Below, in pieces: positions 22,423 to 33,416 of a stretch of DNA of 64,000 bases. This DNA is from Apiosordaria backusii. Its lineage: Eukaryota; Ascomycota; Sordariomycetes; Sordariales; Lasiosphaeriaceae. Position 1 is the stretch's first letter. Each line of letters begins with the position of its first letter. The translations under genes were made by a program, and so were the position numbers. The notes under the pieces are model-generated. The model did not search any database. It was not told the DNA's origin and saw only the letters and a program-made list of their open reading frames with translations. The stretch covers positions 2,312,501 through 2,376,500 of the forward strand of contig JAUKTV010000006.1 of NCBI GenBank assembly GCA_030549205.1, given 5' to 3'.

Positions 22423-24034
22423 CTAATCTTTCTTCTCGCCACCCTCAGTCTTGACAATTTCCTGCTGAGGGGGCGTGTTCGAATGCCGAGAGATACCCTC
22501 CGAAATCATGCACCCATGGCCCAGCCCGTCCTCAAAGTCCAAGTCCTCCAGGTAGTTTAGATCCAACCCACGAACCTCCTGCTCCTCGGTCGCACGGATG
22601 TGCAGACCAGGGATCTTGTTGATGATGAACAGCAACAGGCACGAGACGAAGAACGACCAGGCCGCGCAGGTAGTGGCACCAGCAAGCTGGAGACCCATCT
22701 GGCGAAAGTTGCGGTTCCACCAACCACCTTCGTAGGAGGCACCAGAGACACCGTCGAGGGCGGGGACGAAGTTGGCCGCGAAGAAGCCGGTGAGGATGTC
22801 ACCGACGACACCGCCAATACCGTGGATGGCAAAGATGTCGAGGCCGTCGTCGACGGAGAGGATGTACTTGTACTTGACGACGTAGAAGGAGCAGACGGAG
22901 GTGATGGCACCAACCAGGCAAGCAACGTAGACGGGAACTTTTAAAACCAGATTGTTAGTGTTTCTTGCGATTGTGATAGAATGGAAGATGGAGGACATAC
23001 CAAAACCAGCAGCAGGCGTGATACCAACCAACCCCGCAATGATGCCCGAACAGAAGCCAGTCAAGCTAAACTTCTTCTTGTACAGGTACTCCAGAACAAC
23101 CCAGGTGATGCCACCGCCGCAAGCAGCCAAGTTGGTGTTGACGACGACATAAATGGACCGCAGGCTCAGGTTGGCGGTACTGGCGCCGTTGAAGGCGAAC
23201 CAGCCGAACCAGATGAAGACGGTACCAATGCACATCAGGAGCGGGCTGTGGGGCTTGTAGTGGGCAAGCTTGGACTTGCGGTCGCTCACGGTCGGGACAA
23301 CACCGTGCTCGTTCAAACGGGGACCCAGCATCATGGACCACGCAAGGGCGCCGAAGCCGCTGGCAATGTGGACGGGACCGGAACCGGCGAAATCGTAGAG
23401 ACCAAAGTTGTAGAGCCACCCGGAGGGATTCCACTCCCAGTACGCAAGGCTGTTTGGAAATCATTTATTAGACTCTTGCATTTCAGGCCAACTGGAGCGT
23501 AAGGATAGGTACGGCTTACAAGTAGTAAACAAAGGTTGTCCAGCAGAGCAAAAACACCATGCTGGGGAACAAGCGGCCGCGCTCAAGCATGGCACCAGCC
23601 AAAATCATGGCGGTGGCGCTCACAAAGGTGACGCCGAAAGCAGCATACAGAATATCGGGGATGTCACTGTTGGCAAGGCTGGGCTGGGCAAGCACATTTT
23701 TGAAGGCAGCCAGGCTGAGATCCCCGAGAATGGGGTTTGTTGTCCGGGACTGATACAAGCTATAGCCGTAGATCCAATACTGAATACCGCAGGCGCAAGC
23801 GCAAAAGAGAGATTGCAACACCATGGTCAAGGCTGCTTTGCGCCGGTGCATACCCGCGTACAGGAAGCCGATGGCAGGTGTGATTTGCCAGCAGAGAATG
23901 GTGCAGACGAGCATCCAAGCCAGGTCGCCCTTGTCGTAGGGAGCATTGAGATCTTGAGTGAGCGGATCACCGCCATCGGGGTTGGTCGACCATTCTGGCC
24001 ATTCTGTAACGGGGACGATCTCTGGTTCCGCCAT
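22423..24034 (-). CDS. Ammonium permease (Mep/Amt family), Mep2-like twin-His type
   Basis: Plasma membrane ammonium transporter of about 492 residues. Exons on the minus strand are 24034-23520, 23449-23001 and 22937-22423 (introns 70 and 63 bp). The start at 24034 is the first true ATG. The protein has eleven expected hydrophobic segments, an external N-terminus and a cytosolic tail of about 70 residues. The two pore histidines of the Amt family are both visible: DFAGSGPVHIASG and IFAIHGIGGVVGD. Yeast Mep1 and Mep3 have Glu at the first site, whereas Mep2 keeps His; so this protein is of the Mep2-like, potentially sensing, class. Three GATAAG sites lie 360-470 bp upstream, fitting control by an AreA/NIT2-type factor under nitrogen limitation (inference). 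Confidence 0.92.
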
Positions 24035-26239
24035 GCTGGGCAAACGTCGACGGTAGGCCGGTAGATGTGGATGGAGAGAGGTTCGGAGTGGCCCGTCCAG
24101 ATATGAGGAGCTTGTTGGTTAGGGTTTCCGGAGTCCAGGGGAGAGACGGGGGGAGTCAAAGATCAAAGTCCACTGGCTGCTCAATGTGAGACAGGATTGG
24201 AGGTGACGTCGCAGGTATTTGTATGCAACACACCACTGCCTGCGCAGACGTGATGCTGCAGTATCAAGGCAGCTTGCGTATCAGTCCAGATGAACCTTGC
24301 AGACCAATCGGCCCAATCCTATTTGCTGTCCTCCACATCTGTGGTTTTCCCTGTTCACCGAGCCATCCGTCCAGGTCGCTGTGTCTGGGGGTGAGATAAG
24401 AGAACGCTGGGAATGGGAATTGCTGCAGCAAGATGCGATGCTGCTGATAAGAGCAGGCTGATGAGAGGCTAGCCCTGATTTGATTGAGAAAGGTCCCCAG
24501 TTGCTTATCAGTCCCCACAAGTCGCTGTCAAGTCTCTTGGCTCTGGGGGTCAAGCGAGACAGGGATCGAGGATGGGCAGGCACAAGGGCTTGGCGAGAAT
24601 GATGTTGGATTTGTTGGTGCTCATCTGGGAAGCAGCAGCAGCAGTCAATTCCATCTCGTGCATGCAAGGTCGACGGCCGATCCGTGGGCTTGGGTTTTGA
24701 TCTCGTTTCCAGGACCGCATTGCATTACTAAAACAGGTTGGAATGACCGGTCATTGGCTCGAGGTCAAGCCGGGACACCTTGCGCCATGTGGCTGCCCTT
24801 CCATGCACGGGAAGCAGAACAATAACAGCGCTCCAGTATTGCTATTATGTACGGTCCCCTGAGCGAGAGTCAGTAGAATCAGGACCGAATTTGGGTGTCA
24901 CGAGTCATTCCACCTCTTTTTTCTTGAGACCCCTCACTTGTAGGAGCGAGGAGAGTTGGCAGATAGGATCGAGGGAGATAGCGTGTTTATCAGGATACCT
25001 TAGCTTCAGGCCGATGCGGATCCCAGACCCGTAGCCTTCCTAATAGCGCTGCTTCCCCTCTCCTGCTTTCACATCCAACGATGAGGCTAGCCGGCAAGTG
25101 ATGAGCATCTTGGGTCGGTATCTGGAACAGCGGGGCACAACCTTATCAACTTGCAGCCCGCAGCACTGCACGCTAGATTAGCCGGCACCACTCGCAAAGC
25201 TGTCAAGGCTCCCAATAAAAGTCGAAGACCTGGGCCGCTTCAGCTTCAACTTCTCGATTCTTCCACTCGTATTCTCGAGACATGAGCTGCTGGCACCGAG
25301 CCCTTTCAACGTTGTTTTATATCTGCCTCTTGGTACTTTTTGGCTCGGATGGTAGTCCCAGTATCTCCCTCAGATTCCATCTTTTTTCTGTGGGCGTTGA
25401 TGGAAATTGCACAACGTCGGTCGGCCGACCTGTTCCAAGCCAGTTAGCACAGTCTTGACAACTACAAGATTATTGCGTTGCGAGATCGAACATACGAATA
25501 TTCCCCGCTCCCCCAATGCCGTAGCCTCTCCACTGTCTATCCCTGATGGCTCCGTCCGAATCATCCATGCTCCTCCTTCTCCTTCCGCTTTGCGCCGTGT
25601 TGAGATGGCAGCCCAGCGCAGACTCGTATCCCCCAGGTGTTGTTGGTTTCAACGATACAAGACCAGCGGACAAGGGTGTTGTGTTTGGGAGATCAGCTGT
25701 CGAAATACTCTTCACCAACACCAGCTTTCCCTGGACTCGCACATGATGTTCCACTCTTCTGAACTCTGGTCGTGGTGGCGGTAACAAGCGGCTTGTGTCC
25801 GGCTCGATGACTCCGAATTGATGGCCAAAAGACGGCGATGGGGGCATCGTCGTTGCTGTGTTACAACAGATACCACGATGGGTGGTGTGGTGGTGTGGTG
25901 GGAACGAACGCGACGCGATAAAAGTCCCGAGCTGAGCTTCGAGGTGTTCAGGTGTGCGCCACAGGGGTTGCCCAGCTAGCTCCGATGGGAGGTACCCTGA
26001 GGTGGTAGCGAACCGCGGGGGTACCGCGGGAATGGACGCTGTTCCTCGTGGGGGTCATCTCTGCATTTGTCTGCTCATTATCACCATCCATCGGATCATC
26101 GCGGGGTCACGTTGATTTTGAGTTTGGGCTACTTTAACATGGCCCCACACTCTCTTTATGCTTTTGCGGTGGGGTTATCCGGGATTGTTGGCGACGGACG
26201 TCACACTTTCCATGATCCAAACAACACACGACAACAAGG
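24035..26239. other. Long divergent intergenic region
   Basis: 2.2 kb separates the ammonium permease start (minus) from the F-box gene start (plus). The half next to the permease contains the GATAAG cluster annotated separately. A GT-rich stretch (GGTGGTGTGGTGGTGTGGTGGG) lies near 25880-25900. No further gene was supported. Confidence 0.45.
24395..24510 (-). promoter_or_regulatory. Cluster of GATA-factor sites upstream of the ammonium permease
   Basis: GATAAG occurs at 24395-24400 and 24446-24451, and in the opposite orientation (CTTATC) at 24504-24509. Each is preceded by A or T, giving the HGATAAG form preferred by AreA/NIT2. Another CTTATC lies at 25142-25147. Three sites in 115 bp, upstream of a nitrogen-uptake gene, are unlikely to be accidental. 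Binding itself is inferred. Confidence 0.6.
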
Positions 26240-27853
26240 ATGGTGCACCTGCTGGACTTGCCTGATGAGCTTCTCATCCAAATATGCGAAGGTCTCCGAC
26301 AAATCGACAGCTGCAGTGGCGACAATTATAATTGTTTTGATGACGCGCTTGATGCCTCGCTTCGTGTCTCCCCAGATACATCCGACATCAAGAGCTGCCG
26401 CCTCACCTGCCAGCGACTCTGCGCCGCAAGCTCCCATCTCTTGGTGCCGGTCGTGGCCGTCGACTGCCGTGTTGCTTCTCTTGAGCGTTTCAATGACATT
26501 ACCCGCCACCCCACCATCGGCAAGGGCGTTCGTGCTGTTCGCGTTCCCATACATTCATATCGCCGCGAGCTGAGCGAAGTCAGCGCCAGCTTTGTCAAGT
26601 TCATCGCCGAGCCCGCCCTCTACGATCATACCGAGCCAGAGCTTTATCTGGACAACACATGTGAACTCGATACTGAAATGTGGGAACGAAAAGGCATCCC
26701 ATTACCGTCCAGTGAGAACATGGATCAAAACTGGAAGAAGAACATCCATGACCACGGGGCTGCCCTGGGCTTCTTCCGCCGGCTTCTTGTCGAGAGTAGC
26801 AGTCAGGCGCCCCAAGGAGAGCATGTGAAGCAGGACGACCATGTCTGGACGCGAGCATTGGGCCTCATCCATGGCGAATATCAACGGTTCTATAGGGAAC
26901 AGGAATCATTGCGAAGAGATGGAACATTTGTCAACACTGTCGCCTCCGCACTGGCCAAAATGCCCCACGCAGCTGTGTTGGTATATGATGACAAGCCGTG
27001 TGGCCCGCTGGACATCGTCAACATAGAATCCTTGGCTCGGGACCATTGTCACTTACTCCAGCTTGATCCCGCCTTTTGGCGCCATAAGTGGTACGAAATG
27101 TTGTCCCCAAAAACCTGGTCCGACCTGGTCCGTGACGACTTTGGGTGGGGGTCTTTCGGCCCGGATCCGGCCTTTGAAGAGCCGCAGATGGATTTTGTAT
27201 TCGACCTTCCTTGTGCTATTGCGAACGCTGGAGGCCAGTTTCATGATATCCAGTTCCACCTGGCCCGCGACGAACCTTTGGGCCACCTAACACCAGACAT
27301 AACAACTCAGCCTGGTTTCGCGTCTGCGATGCAACAACTCGAAGCCTTCACGGTTATCTCCCAGCAACCACCGGTGGATACAGTGGTTGATAATTTTGCA
27401 AGTTCTTTCCTGGCCAATGCAACAAATCTCCGTTTCCTTCGCATAGCATTTATCTATTCTGGTCTGCTATCAGAAGCCTTGGCGTCCCAACCACTACCTT
27501 CCCTCAAACAGATATACCTCAACGAAGCTTGTATTAAACTCGCCGATCTTGTGGTTTTTTTGAATGGATTGCCAGCCTATGTCGACGTCATGTACCTGGG
27601 CCGTGTTCGGTTGATAGAAGGCACCTGGGCAGAGGCCTTGGAAGCCTTGCGAGAGAAATCATATGGCCTTTTCGTGATCGACAATCTGGGAGGGTTTGAT
27701 GGTACTGAATATATGCATTCGGCCTTCGAGCCAGCGGGGAGTACAAGAGCCTGTGAGGAGGGATTTGGCAAATACGGGAGGATGCCGGGTAGTCTAAGTC
27801 CTGCAGAAGCATTCGTTCTCAGGATGACGACTACCAACCCATGTCGGACATGA
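26240..27853 (+). CDS. F-box protein, 537 aa
   Basis: Single-exon gene. The N-terminus MVHLLDLPDELLIQICEGLR is a typical F-box start; the conserved second half (SCRLTCQRLCAASSHLLV) follows after an acidic insert. F-box proteins recruit substrates to SCF ubiquitin ligases through Skp1. The remaining about 450 residues contain scattered leucine-rich helices (NLRFLRIAFIYSG; LPSLKQIYLNEACIKL) like the irregular LRR-type tails of many fungal F-box proteins, but no named substrate domain. There is no signal peptide or transmembrane segment. The substrate is unknown. Large families of such genes occur in filamentous fungi, and a second, frame-broken one lies at 48178. Confidence 0.8.
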   Translation: MVHLLDLPDELLIQICEGLRQIDSCSGDNYNCFDDALDASLRVSPDTSDIKSCRLTCQRLCAASSHLLVPVVAVDCRVASLERFNDITRHPTIGKGVRAVRVPIHSYRRELSEVSASFVKFIAEPALYDHTEPELYLDNTCELDTEMWERKGIPLPSSENMDQNWKKNIHDHGAALGFFRRLLVESSSQAPQGEHVKQDDHVWTRALGLIHGEYQRFYREQESLRRDGTFVNTVASALAKMPHAAVLVYDDKPCGPLDIVNIESLARDHCHLLQLDPAFWRHKWYEMLSPKTWSDLVRDDFGWGSFGPDPAFEEPQMDFVFDLPCAIANAGGQFHDIQFHLARDEPLGHLTPDITTQPGFASAMQQLEAFTVISQQPPVDTVVDNFASSFLANATNLRFLRIAFIYSGLLSEALASQPLPSLKQIYLNEACIKLADLVVFLNGLPAYVDVMYLGRVRLIEGTWAEALEALREKSYGLFVIDNLGGFDGTEYMHSAFEPAGSTRACEEGFGKYGRMPGSLSPAEAFVLRMTTTNPCRT

Positions 27854-28801
27854 AGTCTTGACCGTATGTATCTACGAAGCTTGTGGAAGCTCGGGCTCTC
27901 CCAAACGACAATACCAGGTCAATCGTGACCGCTTTGGCATTCAAACCGGGTACGTGGAGACTTCGGCAGCTCATTTGAGGGGTAGTACATGAACCAAGTC
28001 CTTGGGACCGCCAAAGCGTCGAGCTACGCACGGTCGTCATGCGTTGCTCCCGGTCACACACACATACCAGGAGACGCGAGCTCGGGACTCAGATATGAAT
28101 AGCGATCCATCTTCAGGGTGCAGAGCGTGAGACTATTGTCTTGTTCATCGACCACACCTGTGGAGTCGATGGTAATCCTGGCATCTGTTAGCTTCTTGGA
28201 GCTCCTCCCCCGCATTCTTGGTACCAGTCAATGACCCCTGTCCTCCACAAACGATCCAGCCAAGATGCGCTTGTCCTGGACTACAGCCAAGGTGAACGTT
28301 CGAGTTCACTGGCGTCGAGGAACTTAATGCCACGACGATTGTCTCCTCCCGGCAGCTAGATGACATATCGTATGGCCAGATCTGACCATAGGCCACAGGA
28401 TTCGGGCAACCCGACCCAAGTGTCTTTTGGCACCAAAAAACGGCAGCCCCAGCCCCTTCATCATTTGCCAGCAGAGACAGCAGCTATCCCTCCTCTGGTT
28501 ACACTGGACAGGCATTCTCCGCACAAACCACACCTTTACCCCAACATTCTCATGGGACAGGGAGACGAGCCAAGCCAACTGCCGTGCTGCTGGATTGTTC
28601 TTACCCACTCCTGATGCTGCCTTTGCGTGTTGTTGACCGGGGACGGACCAGCAATGAAAATCGATGGTCACTGTGGGGTTTCATGGCAAAATGTGTGATT
28701 ATAATTCAGGGCCCATCCCTCTGGTTCTCCATCCATTCTCTCCCTGTGTGCCGTCGACTTCGAATACCTACGCAGGCAGGTAGAAAGATCGACAATCCAT
28801 C
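27854..28801. other. Intergenic region, nothing recognised
   Basis: About 950 bp between two plus-strand genes. Short frames on both strands lack supportable features. Confidence 0.4.
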
Positions 28802-30675
28802 ATGGGCGCTCCGGAACCCGCCACCACCAGCGGTGGGCGGCGTCTAGTGCACAGGTAACCATCTCCTATTTCTCGGTGTCTGTCACATTCATCAGCTAAC
28901 ACCATCACCCGCTTCAGTCACGCCAAAGAATGCGACATCCCCGGCACCGTCGATCTATCTGTTCGCGAAGGTGACGACACAGCGTACGGTCAAGCCTTGT
29001 ATCCAGTGCCCGCTGAAGATCCAAATGATCCTCTTCAAGTGCGTCCTCTCTCACTCTCTTTTTGAGATCTTGGACTGACATTGTGCCATGGCATGACAGT
29101 GGTCGCCGGCCCGCAAAACCCTCATCCTCGTCGTCTGCTCCCTCTATTCCTTCCTCAGCAATTCGTCTCTGCTAGGCCCGTCGGTTTACATCGGTATCTT
29201 CGCCGCCGAGTTCAACACTACGTTCACCGAGGCCAGTAACCTGATCAGCTATGCCAATCTGGCTTTCGGGTTCGGCAGTTTGCTCCTCGTGCCGAGCTAT
29301 CACAAGTTTGGCAGGAGGCCAGTGATGCTGGGCAGTCTGATACTCTACTGCGGGGGCCTTCTCGCTTGTTCGCAAGTGAAGACGTACTCGGGCTTGATGG
29401 CTGCGAGAGTCGTGCACTGCTTTGGTGCGAGCGTCTGCGAGGCATTGCCGGTGCAGTTGGTCAATGATATCTTCTTTTTGCACGAAAGAGGGAAGAGGTT
29501 GGGTTATTATACCGGTGAGCATATCTCTCCATGTTGTGGAAAATACAGTACGGCTGACAAAGAGCAGTGTGCCTTTGCTTTGGCGCTACTGGACCCCTTT
29601 TTGCAGGATACATGCTCAATGGCGGTCACTCCTGGAGGTTATTCTTCTGGGTTGAATTTGCATTCGGCGCCGCGCTGTTCATCCTTGCCTTCTTTGTGGT
29701 GGAGGAAACGCTCTATCACAGAAAGTCTCCAGTAGATTCTTCCTCTGAGAGACACAGCTCGGACAATGGGGAGGAGAAACCCGTTGCTGTTGAAAACACC
29801 ACGGCAGAGCCTGATACTGTCATTCCGCCCAGGAAGACGTTTGTTGAGACCCTTAAGTTTTGGGGCGTCTACGAGAAGGACGCCGATTTCTTCATGATGA
29901 TCGCCCGGTCGTTCACCTACTTCTTGGTCCCGCACGTTTTCTGGGTCATCACCACCTACGGTAAGCAACCCCCCTTTTACCCCCGAGCAAAACAACATCA
30001 GAACCGCTCACATGTTTTTGTGCAGGCATCTACATCGGCCTCGGCGCCCTAACCTTCAACTACATCTTCCCTCTTAAAATTACAGCTCCACCCTACAACT
30101 GGTCCCAGCTTGACTCTGGCCTCATCGCCGTCGCCTCGTTCTTGGGATACCTCCTAGCCATCCCCTTCACACCCTCTTCCGACCGCCTCGCTGCTCGCCT
30201 CACCCGCAAGAACAACGGCATCCGCGAAGCCGAGATGCGCCTGGGCGTGATGCTCCCCGTCATGCTCCTTGCCCCCGCCGGCCTCATCGTCTTTGGCTTC
30301 GCCGCCGAAAAGGACCTCCACTGGGTGGCCTACTTTGCAGGCGTCGTTATGTGCAACTTTTGCAGCTACTTCTACTTCACTTTTACTTTGGCTTACGCGA
30401 TCGACAGCTACACGAGCAACATTAGCGAGATGCTCATCGCGATGAACCTGGGGAAGCAAGCGATTAGCTTTGGCATGGGGCTGGATCTGCTGGACTGGGT
30501 GACGCAGCACGGGTACGCTGTCATGATTGCGGGGGTGTTTGGCGGCATTTTGCTGGCGAATAATCTGGCGCTGGTTGGGTTTATGCTTTATGGCAAGAGA
30601 ATCAGGGCCTTCATGAGCAAGACTTGGCTGGCGAGGGTGCATAGGGAGAGTGTGAGGGAGATTGCTACTCACTGA
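28802..30675 (+). CDS. MFS transporter, DHA1/SVOP-like, 543 aa
   Basis: Five exons: 28802-28854, 28918-29038, 29100-29514, 29568-29960 and 30026-30675, with introns of 53-65 bp. The frame closes exactly through all junctions. After a hydrophilic N-terminus of about 60 residues come twelve hydrophobic segments. The loop between helices 2 and 3 has the MFS signature as YHKFGRRPVMLGSLIL, and helix 4 carries ARVVHCFGASVCEALPVQLV. A long charged loop rich in Ser/Glu separates the two halves. The layout fits proton-driven export or uptake carriers of the DHA1 group (drug, polyamine or metabolite). The substrate cannot be deduced. The neighbours give no hint of a biosynthetic cluster. Confidence 0.88.
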
Positions 30676-31221
30676 GGCTGATTTGGGTAATCTGGACTTC
30701 GACTTGTGTTAAGGATTAAAGACTAGATGTAAAAGGCTTTTATGCCCATTGAATTCGATGTTAGAGGGGAGACGAAACTGTTCCAAATATTGTTGGTCTA
30801 TCGCCTTGGTCTCTGAGAGAGGTGAAACAATATAAGAGGTGCCAATAAATTTTGATAACCATCCACCTGGAATTTTAGCTGCCCTGAACTTGACGGGCTG
30901 GTGAATACTAGTACTTCTGTCTCTAAACCGTTGGTTCACCTGAGGAGTGTGTTTAATAACAAATACTAAACATAGGTAAGGTAGGTAGGTAAACACGTTC
31001 ATCCCAAGGAGATCAAGACCACAGCTCCAAACCGAACCCCTGAACCCCTGAACCCCTGACCAAACAGTCAATCCCCTGAACTAATGTTCAACCCCGACTC
31101 CCATGTCTACCTAGCCTCGCCCTGACAGGGGTCGATGCTGCGGTGTAATACCACGAAACTGGTTCGTCATGCTCAACTGTGACATTCGTTAGTTTCAAAT
31201 TGTCCATATTTCTCGAAGCTT
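30676..31221. other. Intergenic region between convergent genes
   Basis: 3' region of the MFS gene and of the small membrane protein gene. It contains three tandem copies of GAACCCCT at 31034-31057 and an AGGT-rich run (TAGGTAAGGTAGGTAGGTAAA) near 30974-30992. No gene was recognised. Confidence 0.45.
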
Positions 31222-31647
31222 TCATCGCAACATACCATCCGACCATTCATCCTCATATCTTATTGATCTTTTCGCCGTTGCCTGGCTCCTACTCGGCGTC
31301 CTCTTCTTCGTCTTCGACTTGCGAGTACCCCCACTCCGAGCCTTTTTCCCCTGGTAGTAGTTGATCAACCAGGCAAAAGGTTCCCAAAAGAGCTCAAACG
31401 GCAGCACGATGAGCCTGCCGGCGAGCTGGATCAGACTCCATGTAAAATGCCAGACGTATGGGAGGATCAACAATATGACGATGACGAGGAGGATAGGCAC
31501 GATGATTGGGCTGAGAAGCCATGCGACCCAGGTGAAGATGGCGATGGGGAGCCAGAAGATCCAGAGAAGGACATTGAAAGCCTGGAGGAGGATGTGGATC
31601 ACTACGAGAAATGGCAGGAAAATGAGGTGAAGGAGTTCGTTGGCCAT
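31222..31647 (-). CDS. Small multi-pass membrane protein, 141 aa
   Basis: Single-exon minus-strand gene. The first about 95 residues are nearly all hydrophobic and aromatic: LIFLPFLVVIHILLQAFNVL, then WIFWLPIAIFTWVAWLL and ILLVIVILLILPYVW, followed by LPFELFWEPFAWLINYY. This gives three or four membrane helices. The last about 40 residues are strongly basic (KKARSGGTRKSKTKKR) with a short acidic end. I recognise no named family. The contrast between membrane part and basic tail, and the lack of stops in a composition that is hard to obtain by chance, support a real gene. The location and role are unknown. Confidence 0.6.
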   Translation of the reverse strand: MANELLHLIFLPFLVVIHILLQAFNVLLWIFWLPIAIFTWVAWLLSPIIVPILLVIVILLILPYVWHFTWSLIQLAGRLIVLPFELFWEPFAWLINYYQGKKARSGGTRKSKTKKRTPSRSQATAKRSIRYEDEWSDGMLR

Positions 31648-31872
31648 TCTGTTTGCTAGTAGACCTTTGCAAATATTTCGGCGGCGCTACCGGTATCCAA
31701 TTTTGAGGTCTGGCAGTTTACAGCGGATGATGTTATCTGCAACAGGTTTTGGAGAAGGAAGCTGAATCTCAGCTGGTTCGGGAAGTGACTGGGCGGCAGA
31801 CATGGCAATCTCTTTGTTATGATGCGACAGGTTAGTTGGTACTTGTCCAAGTTGTTTCTTTGTATTGCATTT

Positions 31873-32292
31873 CTATGCCGAACATAGCAAGTAACTCCCC
31901 TGGTGTTCATCTTGTGACGATCCACTTAGTCCTTTGTTCTCCCTTGAACCGAATAGGTAGTAGCCACCAGGTCCTGTCGCGCTGATGTTCCCGCTATTGA
32001 TCATGGCTTGCATCTGGTCTTGTTCATCCGGCTCCTGCTCGGCATTTCCGTCACTGTAGTGTTCTGATGCTTGTTTACTATCATCAGTTTCAAGCCATGT
32101 CTTTACCGCTTCATCACCCCCTTCGACCCATGCCTGGAAAACTTCATTACCAACCCCTTTTAGATGCGGAACCATGCCCGGTATCCGCCCATAGCCATCT
32201 TTCTTCATTGGATCTGCCCAGAATTCTAGAAGAAGCTTCATCATTGGCGCATCGCCGAGAGGAACTGCAAAGTGTAAGGGGGCCATGGCCAT
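31873..32292 (-). pseudogene. Ankyrin-repeat fragment
   Basis: A 139-codon minus-strand frame starting with one recognisable ankyrin unit: APLHFAVPLGDAPMMKLLLE followed by FWADPMKKDGYGRIPG. The rest is hydrophilic and acidic with no second repeat. The frame stays open upstream past 32292 without a Met (WDTFCWQPTD precedes the start), so this may be the 3' exon of a longer gene whose 5' part would lie in the 350 bp before the methyltransferase gene. No good first exon is visible there. A truncated relic is the simplest reading; a short real gene is possible. Confidence 0.4.
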
Positions 32293-32639
32293 GTCGGTAG
32301 GCTGCCAGCAGAAGGTGTCCCAACCAAGCGGGCTGGCCCGAACTGGCCCGCGTTGTGAACTATTGCTTACCCATCTCCAAGCGGTAACACCCCTGCATGA
32401 TGCTAGAACCGAATGAGGGACATTGCATGTTCACATCGTAGAGCGGGGAAAACTCCCACCAATGAAGATGACCTCTCCCCCGCTCTCCTAGCCATCATTT
32501 ATGTCTACACACTTCATCTACATCAGCACACTGCTTTGTTCTCAGTCAATTAAGGTAAGGTACTTTCTCATTTCTCGCGTTCAAGCTGACCCCTATCTTA
32601 TCTAATTACATCATACCTTATATTTCTCATCAGCTCAGT

Positions 32640-33416
32640 ATGGCAACCGCCGAACGCAACCAATATGACGGCTTTGCCACTGAGTATGCCAGCTACGGAG
32701 ATGTCCCCGACATGAAGCTAGAGATTGAACTCGTTCGTACAGCACTAGGCGACTGCACCGGCCTCACCGTCCTCGATCTAGGCGGAGGCAGTGGCCTGCA
32801 CGCACGAAGCGCAGCAGAATTGGGCGCTACTCTTGTTGACGTCGTCGACATCTCAGCTGAGATGCTGCGAGTCGGCCAGGAGCTCGAGGAGACACTGGGT
32901 CGGAGGTATCGCATTCGTTATCTCCAGGCTGACGCTGCTCGGCCATTGGTAGAGCAGATCAAGACGGAGGAGTTCAAGGGACGGTATGACATCGTCATGG
33001 CGAACTGGCTTTTGGATCATGCGACGAGTGAGGAGGATCTCAGGGGTATGTGGACAAACATTGCTAGTGCCCTGAAGCCAGGAGGAAGGTTCATCGGGGT
33101 TCGAGTTCGGTCCATTCGCGCGCCATACCTGCAGTATGGGAAATACGGCGTGATTTTCAGCGAGTATGAGGAGATTCCCGGGCCGGGATGGAAATACAAG
33201 GTGTCCTTCAAGCTGAATAATACCCCAGTGTCATTCGAGGCTACGTCGATGGAGTCGACCCTGAACTTGGACCATACCATTCCTAAAGAGTTGGGTTTGG
33301 ATGACTTCTCTGTTGTGCCTGATGAGGAGTCCAAAGTGGTGAAGGAGGACTTCGAGTACTGGGCAGATCATCTTAAGGATCCTTCATTTGTGGTTGTGGT
33401 GGGAACGAAGAAGTGA
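32640..33416 (+). CDS. SAM-dependent class I methyltransferase, 258 aa
   Basis: Intronless gene for a soluble methyltransferase. Motif I, which binds S-adenosylmethionine, is VLDLGGGSGLHARSAAELGA at about residues 43-62; the acidic residue after strand 2 is in VVDISAEML; motif II/III is IVMANWLLDHA; and the post-motif is LKPGGRFIGVRV. The Rossmann-like core is followed by a C-terminal cap with aromatic residues, typical of small-molecule methyltransferases (Methyltransf_25-type). The acceptor substrate is unknown. No other biosynthetic genes are adjacent, so a role in secondary metabolism would be speculation. There is no targeting signal. Confidence 0.88.
   Translation: MATAERNQYDGFATEYASYGDVPDMKLEIELVRTALGDCTGLTVLDLGGGSGLHARSAAELGATLVDVVDISAEMLRVGQELEETLGRRYRIRYLQADAARPLVEQIKTEEFKGRYDIVMANWLLDHATSEEDLRGMWTNIASALKPGGRFIGVRVRSIRAPYLQYGKYGVIFSEYEEIPGPGWKYKVSFKLNNTPVSFEATSMESTLNLDHTIPKELGLDDFSVVPDEESKVVKEDFEYWADHLKDPSFVVVVGTKK

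Noticed and set aside
31034..31057. GAACCCCT repeated three times, considered as telomere-like
   Set aside because: Fungal telomere repeats are TTAGGG/CCCTAA; three octamers in an intergenic region are a minor tandem repeat.
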